A stretch of DNA of 64,000 nt from an uncultured Alphaproteobacteria bacterium (GTDB lineage: Bacteria > Pseudomonadota > Alphaproteobacteria > Rhizobiales > Ancalomicrobiaceae). The notes under the pieces were generated by a model that was given only the letters and a program-made list of their open reading frames with translations, was not told where the DNA came from and searched no databases. Shown piece by piece: positions 58,423 to 64,000 of this stretch (its first letter is position 1; each line of letters opens with the position of its first letter). Where the stretch lies: the NCBI GenBank assembly GCA_937892955.1, contig CALBKH010000008.1:1-64000 (forward strand), read 5' to 3'. The translations under genes and the position numbers were made by a program.

Positions 58423-59160
58423 TCAGATCATAGCCATACCGCCGTTGACGTGAATCGTCTGACCGGTCACGTAGGCGCTTTCGTCGGCGGCGAGGAAGAC
58501 CACCGCGGCGGCGATCTCGGCCGGCGTGCCGAGGCGGCCGGCCGGCACCGCGCCGAGGATCCCTTCCTTCTGCTTGTCGTTGAGCACATCGGTCATCGGC
58601 GTCTCGATGAAGCCGGGCGCGACGCAGTTCACGGTGATGTTGCGGCTCGCCACTTCCTGGGCGAGCGACTTGGTCATGCCGATCATGCCGGCCTTGGTGG
58701 CGGCGTAGTTGGCCTGGCCGGCGTTGCCGGTGACGCCGACCACCGAGGTGATGCCGACGATGCGGCCCGAACGGCGCTTCATCATCCCCTTGAGCGCCGA
58801 TCGGATCAGGCGGAAGCCGGAGGTGAGGTTGACCTCGACCACCTGATCCCACTCCTCGTCCTTCATGCGCATGGAGAGGTTGTCCTTGGTGATGCCGGCG
58901 TTGTTGACCAGGATGTCGAGCCTGCCGAACTTCGCCTCGACCGCCGGCACCAGAGCGTCGACGGAGGCGCGGTCGCCGAGATTGGCGACGAACACTTCGG
59001 CGCGGTCGCCGAGTTCGGCCTTCAGCTCGTTCAGAACCGCCTCGCGGGTGCCGGAGAGGGCGACGGTGGCGCCGCGGGCATGGAGGGCGCGGGCGATGGC
59101 CGCGCCGATGCCGCCGGTGGCGCCGGTGACGAGAGCGACCTTGCCGGTCAGATCGAACAT
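58423..59160 (-). CDS. fabG: 3-oxoacyl-ACP reductase
   Basis: NADPH-dependent reduction of beta-ketoacyl-ACP. The 245-residue SDR protein has VTGATGGIGAAIARAL, the NNAG strand, the serine in GITSVVGVTGNAGQ and the catalytic NYAATKAG. The NVN-like segment ITVNCVAPGFIETPMTD and the C-terminal YVTGQTIHVNGGMAMI are typical FabG. It is 63 bases downstream of fabD. Confidence 0.96.
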   Translation of the reverse strand: MFDLTGKVALVTGATGGIGAAIARALHARGATVALSGTREAVLNELKAELGDRAEVFVANLGDRASVDALVPAVEAKFGRLDILVNNAGITKDNLSMRMKDEEWDQVVEVNLTSGFRLIRSALKGMMKRRSGRIVGITSVVGVTGNAGQANYAATKAGMIGMTKSLAQEVASRNITVNCVAPGFIETPMTDVLNDKQKEGILGAVPAGRLGTPAEIAAAVVFLAADESAYVTGQTIHVNGGMAMI

Positions 59161-59223
59161 GGGGGACCTCCTGGGTCTCGAAACAGGATCGAAGCGAAGC
59201 AGCGGGCGGACCCGCTGTCTTCT

Positions 59224-60165
59224 TCAGACGAGCGCGGCGACCATCTTCTCGATGTCGTCGGGGGTGTTGACGGCGACGCCCTCGACGCCTTCGACGATGC
59301 GCTTGACGAGGCCGGTCAGAACCTTGCCGGAGCCGATCTCGTAGAGGCGGGTGACGCCGTGGCGCTGGAGATAGACGACGCTCTCGCGCCAACGCACCGT
59401 GCCGGTGACCTGCTCGACCAGACGCTTGCGGATCTCGTCCGGGTCGGAGATCGCCGAGGCGAGGACGTTGGAGACGACCGGCACGATCGGGCGGTGGATC
59501 TCGACCCTCGCCAATGCCTCGGCCATGGCGTCGGCGGCCGGCCGCATCAGGGCGCAATGGAAGGGGGCGGAGACGTTGAGGAGCATCGCGCGCTTGGCGC
59601 CGCGGCCCTTGGCGATCTCGACGGCGCGCTCGACCGCCGCCTTGGCGCCGGAGACGACGACCTGACCGTCGGCGTTGTCGTTGGCGGCCTGACAGACATC
59701 ACCCTGCGCCGCTTCGGCCGCGACTTCCGCCGCGGCGGCGAAATCGAGGCCGAGAAGCGCGGCCATGGCGCCCTCACCGACCGGCACGGCGGCCTGCATG
59801 GCGCGGCCGCGGATCTTGAGCAGGCGCGCCGCATCGGCGATCGAGAAGGCGCCCGCCGCGGCGAGCGCCGAATATTCACCGAGCGAATGACCGGCGACGT
59901 AGGCGGCCTCGCGCTTCACCCGGACGCCCTTCTCCTCCAGCACCCGCATGGCGGCGAGCGACACGGCCATCAGCGCCGGCTGGGCGTTCTCGGTGAGCGT
60001 CAATTCCGCTTCCGGGCCTTCCCACATCAGCGTCGACAGCTTCTGTCCGAGCGCCTCGTCGACCTCGGCGAAGACGCGGGCGGCGGTCGGATAGGCGTCG
60101 GCGAGGGCCTTGCCCATGCCGACGGCCTGGGAACCCTGTCCGGGGAAGGTGAACGCGATGGTCAT
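59224..60165 (-). CDS. fabD: malonyl-CoA:ACP transacylase
   Basis: Loads malonyl units onto ACP. The 313 residues begin MTIAFTFPGQGSQAVGMGK, with the nucleophile Ser94 in VAGHSLGEYSALAAAG and the catalytic histidine in NVSAPFHCALM. The start excludes 19 open codons upstream that do not resemble the family. It is first in the fabD-fabG-acpP-fabF order and diverges from the patatin-like gene. Confidence 0.96.
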   Translation of the reverse strand: MTIAFTFPGQGSQAVGMGKALADAYPTAARVFAEVDEALGQKLSTLMWEGPEAELTLTENAQPALMAVSLAAMRVLEEKGVRVKREAAYVAGHSLGEYSALAAAGAFSIADAARLLKIRGRAMQAAVPVGEGAMAALLGLDFAAAAEVAAEAAQGDVCQAANDNADGQVVVSGAKAAVERAVEIAKGRGAKRAMLLNVSAPFHCALMRPAADAMAEALARVEIHRPIVPVVSNVLASAISDPDEIRKRLVEQVTGTVRWRESVVYLQRHGVTRLYEIGSGKVLTGLVKRIVEGVEGVAVNTPDDIEKMVAALV

Positions 60166-60456
60166 GCGGGTCGCCTCGGTCGTGTTCTTTTCGGGGCGGG
60201 CCTCGGCGGCCCGCGGCGGCATTTTCCAGCCCCGGGGTCGGCGAATGAGCCCGATGAGGGGGAGAAGTCAAGGGGCGGGCCGGCTCCGGAGCCCCTCGAG
60301 GCCGTTCCCATCCACGAATTGCCGAGACCGTGGCCGCGACACGCCCGTCATCGATCGGCGGTCACAGTCGCGCCACGAGCGCGGTCCAGCCTCACCGTCG
60401 GGTCCGATCGCCCCGCCCCCGCCTTTCGCGCGCCCCCCGAAATACGACGAGGTTCC

Positions 60457-61641
60457 ATGGCCGACGACATCCGTCCCCCGTCCGCGACCGATCACCCCAC
60501 GGCCGCGAGCGACTTCTCGGAGCTGCTCGCACCCTACGACCGGGTGGCTCTGCTCCTGCAGGGCGGTGGCGCGCTCGGCTCCTATCAGGTCGGGGTCTAC
60601 GAGACGCTGGCCGAAGCGGGGATCGAGCCGACCTGGATCTCGGGCGTGTCGATCGGCGCGATCAACACCGCGCTCATCGCCGGCAACCCGCCGGAGCGGC
60701 GGCTCGAGCGGCTCGAAACCTTCTGGAAGAGGATCACCCGCAACGATCAGCTCGGCGGCCTCGGCTCCTTCGACTTCCTGCGGCCGATGATCGACGGCTG
60801 GAACGCCTTCGCGGCGATGACGCTCGGCCAACCGGGGTTCTTCAAGCCGCGTCTGCCGAGCCCCTGGCTGATGCCGCGTGGCTCCGACGGGGCGACGAGT
60901 TTCTACGAGACGGGGGCGCTGGCCGAGACGCTCGAGGAACTGGTCGACTTCCGGCTGCTCAACGAGGGGCCGATGCGGGTCTCGGTCGGGGCGGTGGCGG
61001 TGGAAACCGGCAATCTCGAATGGTTCGACACCCGGCATCCGACGAAGCCGACCCGAATCGGGGTGCGCCACATCATGGCGAGCGGCGCGCTGCCGCCGGC
61101 GCTTCCAGCGGTGAAGATCGGCGATCTGCACTACTGGGACGGCGGCATCGTCTCCAACACGCCGCTCGAATATCTGCTCGATCAGGACGGCGATTGTTCG
61201 GCGTTGGTCTTCCAGGTCGATCTCTTCCCGGCGCAAGGCGCGATGCCGCAGGACATGAACGAGGTGCTGACCCGCCAGAAGGACATCACCTACTCCAGCC
61301 GGACCCGCGCCGGCACCACCCGCTTCGCCCAGACCTTCTGTCTGCGCCAGCAACTGCGCGCGGCGCTCGAGCGGGTTCCCTCGCGCACGGAGGAAGACGA
61401 ACGGCTGCTCGCCGACCTCAGGGCCCCGGGGGTGGTCGACATCCTCCACCTCATCTATCGCGCCCGCGCCGGGACGCGCGACAGCAAGGACTACGAGTTC
61501 TCGGTCCGCTCGGCGCGAGAGCATCGCGCCGCCGGCCGCGCCGACGCCGTCGCCACGCTGAAGCGGCGCGACTGGTTCACGCCGCCGTCGATCGCGGAGG
61601 GCGTGAAGACCCATGACATCCACGACCACCGCCACCGATGA
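60457..61641 (+). CDS. patatin-like phospholipase (with DUF3734-type C-terminus)
   Basis: The 394-residue protein has the Ser-Asp dyad of patatins: the oxyanion loop LLLQGGGALGSYQVGVYE, Ser65 in ISGVSIGAINTA and Asp228 in HYWDGGIVSNTPLEY. The region after the catalytic core (VFQVDLFPAQGAMPQDMNEVLTRQKDITYSSRT) corresponds to the DUF3734 extension seen in patatin proteins of alphaproteobacteria, some of which are linked to polyhydroxybutyrate or membrane-lipid turnover. There is no signal peptide, so it is probably cytoplasmic or peripheral. GAGG precedes the ATG. It diverges from fabD. Confidence 0.9.
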   Translation: MADDIRPPSATDHPTAASDFSELLAPYDRVALLLQGGGALGSYQVGVYETLAEAGIEPTWISGVSIGAINTALIAGNPPERRLERLETFWKRITRNDQLGGLGSFDFLRPMIDGWNAFAAMTLGQPGFFKPRLPSPWLMPRGSDGATSFYETGALAETLEELVDFRLLNEGPMRVSVGAVAVETGNLEWFDTRHPTKPTRIGVRHIMASGALPPALPAVKIGDLHYWDGGIVSNTPLEYLLDQDGDCSALVFQVDLFPAQGAMPQDMNEVLTRQKDITYSSRTRAGTTRFAQTFCLRQQLRAALERVPSRTEEDERLLADLRAPGVVDILHLIYRARAGTRDSKDYEFSVRSAREHRAAGRADAVATLKRRDWFTPPSIAEGVKTHDIHDHRHR

Positions 61642-61710
61642 GGTGCGCTGCGACGACACGCCCGCAGCCGCCGCTTGCGGGGCGGCGCCGGGCGTGATTG
61701 AGAGGCGGTC

Positions 61711-62373
61711 ATGGAACCCACCCTCCTCTCCCTCGTCGCCACCGGTTTCGTCCTCGGCTGGTCGGTCGCCTGGCCGCCCGGGCCGATCAACGCCGAGATC
61801 GCCCGTCGCTGCCTCGCCAACGGCTTCTGGTCGGGCTTCGGGGTGCTGTTCGGCGCCTGCGCGGGCGATGCCCTGTGGGCGATCCTGGTGGCGCTCGGGG
61901 TCGGCACGCTGTTCACCGGCGAGACGACACGGCTGGTCATGGGGGTCCTGTCGATCGGATTGCTGATCGCGCTGGCGGTGCTCTTCCTTCTCGGGGCGTG
62001 GTCGTCGTGGCGGACCCCGGCCGGCGCTGCACCGGCCGGGCCGAGCCGGTTCGAATCGAACCGCGCCAGCGTCCTCCTCGGCGCGATGATGGCGCTGACC
62101 AGCCCCTGGAACGTCGCCTTCTGGCTCGCCGCCATCGGCCGGCCGGAGATGACGGCGCTCGGCATGTCCTCGCTGCTGATCGTCGCGGCGTCCGTGCTCG
62201 CCGGCGCCCTGGTCTGGGGCCTCTTGTGGTCGGCCTCGGTGGTGTTCCTCCACCGCCGCTTCGACCAGGGCGGGACACGCGACTGGTGGGGCATCACGGT
62301 GAAGGCACTGACCGGCGTCCTGATGCTGTGGTTCGCCTACGGCTCGGCGACGGCGCTCTCAGGAACTCGATGA
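61711..62373 (+). CDS. LysE/RhtB-family exporter
   Basis: A 220-residue membrane protein with six predicted helices, typical of LysE/RhtB amino-acid exporters. The N-terminal hallmark is modified to SVAWPPGPINAEIARRCLANGFWSGFGVLFGA, close to the usual PGP-x(5)-R-xx-G-x(3)-G. The second half has LLGAMMALTSPWNVAFWLAAIG. The exported substrate is unknown. It lies 69 bases after the patatin gene on the same strand, so the two could be co-transcribed. Its last 15 bases overlap the end of the convergent DUF2235 gene. Confidence 0.85.
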   Translation: MEPTLLSLVATGFVLGWSVAWPPGPINAEIARRCLANGFWSGFGVLFGACAGDALWAILVALGVGTLFTGETTRLVMGVLSIGLLIALAVLFLLGAWSSWRTPAGAAPAGPSRFESNRASVLLGAMMALTSPWNVAFWLAAIGRPEMTALGMSSLLIVAASVLAGALVWGLLWSASVVFLHRRFDQGGTRDWWGITVKALTGVLMLWFAYGSATALSGTR

Positions 62374-63747
62374 ACCCTGGTAATAGGCCTTCGTGCGATC
62401 GTGGAAGCGAAGGTTCTCGGGCCGATACGGCCTCCTTTCATCGGATTGAAGGACGGCTCCGAGTTCGAAGCGGGAAAGGACGACACCGTCCAACGGGGCA
62501 TCGTGATCGATGCTCCGAATCTTCTTCTTCGCGAAACGGAACTTCCAGGACAGCGTTTCGTCGTGTTGCATGCCCGCAGGCGAGGGGTAGTCTCTCAGGA
62601 CGGAACGATCGACGAGCAGGGGGTCGGGAATCGACGTCGCTTCACCGACCATCCAGGCGAGAGCGGCGTCCGAAAGACGCGATTCGGGCTCCGGGTAGCC
62701 ACCGCCGATGTCGGCATGGTTGCCGGCGAACCAGAGCTGGATCAGCGACTCCGGCTCACCGGGGCGGACTTCACGCAGAGTGGTCTCATCCCCCCATTCG
62801 ACGCGATCGAAATCGGCGCGATGTTCGTCGACAGCGAGAGCATGCCGCGCCCAACCGACCTGCGAATCGAGAGTCTTGTCGTAGAACTGCATGCGGATCG
62901 GGTTGATGTGCAGCGTCTTCCACCATGGGTGCCCCGGCAACCCGAATGCGATCTTGAGGTGTGTCGCGAGAAACCAGAGGAGACCGACGACCGCGCCGTA
63001 GCACACCAGGCGCAAGAACCAGTGGAAATAGGGTCCGCCGATGACGGCCGCGGCGGCCCACGCGGCAAATGTGGCCGCGACGAGGGCCAGGATCGCAACA
63101 ATCACCTGTGAAACCCGATTGCCGACGGTCGCCACCGTGTCGAAGACGCCTATGAAATGGGCGTGGACCTCTTCGCTCGACCAGCGCTGGCGGAACCGAT
63201 CGGCGAGCAGCCGGCGCTGTTCGAGGAACCGTGCGGAGTAGACACGAGACTCCCGCCCCCAAGCGACGTGCTGGTAGACCCGCTCGACCGCTTCGGTCGC
63301 CACGCATTCCAGCGCACCGTCGCTTTTGATCAGGGGCCCTCCGCCGGGTGCCCGGGTCGGAACGCCGCAGTATTTCAATACGGTCGCCAAACAACGCACC
63401 GTATAGGCGCCGCGACTGAAGCCGAAGAGGAAGATCCTGTCACCGGGCTCGTAGGTCGCAACGATGGCCTTGTAACAATCCTTGATGTTACGGGTGAGTC
63501 CTAATCCCGTCGCTTGGCAGACCAGGTTCCAGACCGTCGCCCAAACCGCGCCGAAGAAACCATACATCGGCGGAACCGTCCCGATTCCCGGATCGTAGAA
63601 GGCGAACTGTTCGTTCGGGTCGACGGAGGAGTCGGGACCGCACTTCGTCGCGCGATACAATTTGTAGACGTTGGTCCGGTTCTCCTCGAAGCGCTCGCCA
63701 CTGCGTTGACCGGTGCCGTCCGAGAAGATCACGATGTTCTTCGTCAT
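62359..63747 (-). CDS. DUF2235 (Tle1-like) alpha/beta-hydrolase with membrane segments
   Basis: The 462-residue protein begins KNIVIFSDGTGQRSGERFEENRTNVYKLY, the DUF2235 signature. The nucleophile elbow is FLFGFSRGAYTVR, with a D-H pair in LWFAGNHADIGGGYPEPESR. The domain is shared with type VI secretion phospholipases (Tle1) but also occurs in free-standing cytoplasmic proteins. Between residues about 225 and 280 two hydrophobic helices (VIVAILALVAATFAAWAAAAVIGG; LVCYGAVVGLLWFLATHL) interrupt the fold, which suggests membrane anchoring. No VgrG, Hcp or immunity-like gene is adjacent, so a secreted-effector role is unsupported. The start has GGAGGGA upstream. Confidence 0.87.
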   Translation of the reverse strand: MTKNIVIFSDGTGQRSGERFEENRTNVYKLYRATKCGPDSSVDPNEQFAFYDPGIGTVPPMYGFFGAVWATVWNLVCQATGLGLTRNIKDCYKAIVATYEPGDRIFLFGFSRGAYTVRCLATVLKYCGVPTRAPGGGPLIKSDGALECVATEAVERVYQHVAWGRESRVYSARFLEQRRLLADRFRQRWSSEEVHAHFIGVFDTVATVGNRVSQVIVAILALVAATFAAWAAAAVIGGPYFHWFLRLVCYGAVVGLLWFLATHLKIAFGLPGHPWWKTLHINPIRMQFYDKTLDSQVGWARHALAVDEHRADFDRVEWGDETTLREVRPGEPESLIQLWFAGNHADIGGGYPEPESRLSDAALAWMVGEATSIPDPLLVDRSVLRDYPSPAGMQHDETLSWKFRFAKKKIRSIDHDAPLDGVVLSRFELGAVLQSDERRPYRPENLRFHDRTKAYYQGSSSS

Positions 63748-64000
63748 TTCTCCCTCCGGTTGCCATGACGACATTACACCCTTCGAGAGGCGCGCCAAAG
63801 ACCACACCGGGACCGAATGTGACGCCCTGCCTCCGTCTCGCCGGTCTTGGGGCCGCGAGATCGAGTTCCCGTGAGTGCTCCGGCAATTCCCCTTGCATCC
63901 CGCGTCAAAACCTGTAGAACCCGCCCATTCCGTCGGGCACTCGGCCGGGGGCTGAACGGACGGTCGCGTTCATTTCATGGGGGGAACCCCGGGAATCGAT

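Noticed and set aside
62359..63747. DUF2235 protein as a type VI secretion effector.
   Set aside because: No VgrG, Hcp, PAAR or immunity gene nearby, and the protein has membrane helices unlike secreted effectors.
63748..64000. ATG at 63,977 as the start of a gene leaving the right edge.
   Set aside because: Only eight codons and no ribosome-binding site are visible; nothing else was recognised in the last 250 bases.
1..64000. tRNA, rRNA, tmRNA, CRISPR array, insertion sequence or prophage.
   Set aside because: Intergenic regions were read for cloverleaf ends, spaced direct repeats and transposase or integrase motifs; none was convincing.

Overview
The window is a G+C-rich, gene-dense chromosomal segment from an alphaproteobacterium, most likely of the order Hyphomicrobiales (Rhizobiales). 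The evidence is the order of the housekeeping genes (rpoZ-rsh-pyrE-pdxJ-acpS-lepB-rnc-era-recO; pepA-holC; lptF-lptG-lptD-surA-pdxA-rsmA facing gmk-yicC-mltG-fabF-acpP-fabG-fabD), a tandem pair of Porin_2-type porins like Brucella omp2a/omp2b, and TTAA-type boxes resembling CtrA sites. The genus cannot be fixed from this sequence alone. No rRNA, tRNA, CRISPR array, transposase or prophage gene was found.

Layout. 0-8.3 kb: an unknown gene, a peptidoglycan-binding-domain protein, parC, an AspT/YidE-type permease and a GGDEF-EAL protein. 8.3-19.7 kb: a minus-strand housekeeping series (rpoZ, rsh, pyrE, pdxJ, acpS, lepB, rnc, era, recO), interrupted between rsh and pyrE by a lower-G+C island that encodes a two-gene BsuBI/PstI-type restriction-modification system on the plus strand. 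20-27.6 kb: a NYN-domain protein, a type-5 uracil-DNA glycosylase, a secreted SH3-like protein, smpB-dapA, a soluble lytic transglycosylase and an alpha/beta hydrolase. 27.7-34 kb: an envelope region with an OmpA-like protein, a 29-residue membrane peptide and a helix-hairpin-helix protein with an internal duplication, followed by two porins. 34.4-44.5 kb: mtnA, galE, a small secreted protein, a cyclase-family hydrolase, a HicBA-like toxin-antitoxin pair, an ABC-F ATPase, a TDT/SLAC1-type transporter with an AT-rich palindrome upstream, and pepA-holC with a 48-residue membrane peptide. 44.8-60.2 kb: LPS export and outer-membrane biogenesis genes (lptF, lptG, lptD, surA) with pdxA and rsmA, convergent with the fatty-acid synthesis cluster. 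60.4-63.7 kb: a patatin-like lipase, a LysE-type exporter and a DUF2235 hydrolase.

How the genes work together. Much of the window serves the envelope. fabD/fabG/acpP/fabF make acyl chains, and acpS activates the carrier protein. lptFGD export LPS, and surA probably folds outer-membrane proteins such as LptD and the porins. slt and mltG cut peptidoglycan, and the OmpA-like and PG-binding proteins attach to it. A second group handles RNA and translation: rnc, era, rsmA, smpB, yicC, rsh and rpoZ.

The most unusual non-coding signal is a family of about 130-bp intergenic repeats in six copies (22.6, 26.4, 35.6, 40.6, 54.5 and 56.1 kb). Complete copies fold into three hairpins and have ends of the form T(G/C)ATAC. 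Between copies of the main subfamily the stems change by compensatory substitutions. In five of the six copies the TGA at the repeat end is the stop codon of the adjacent gene.
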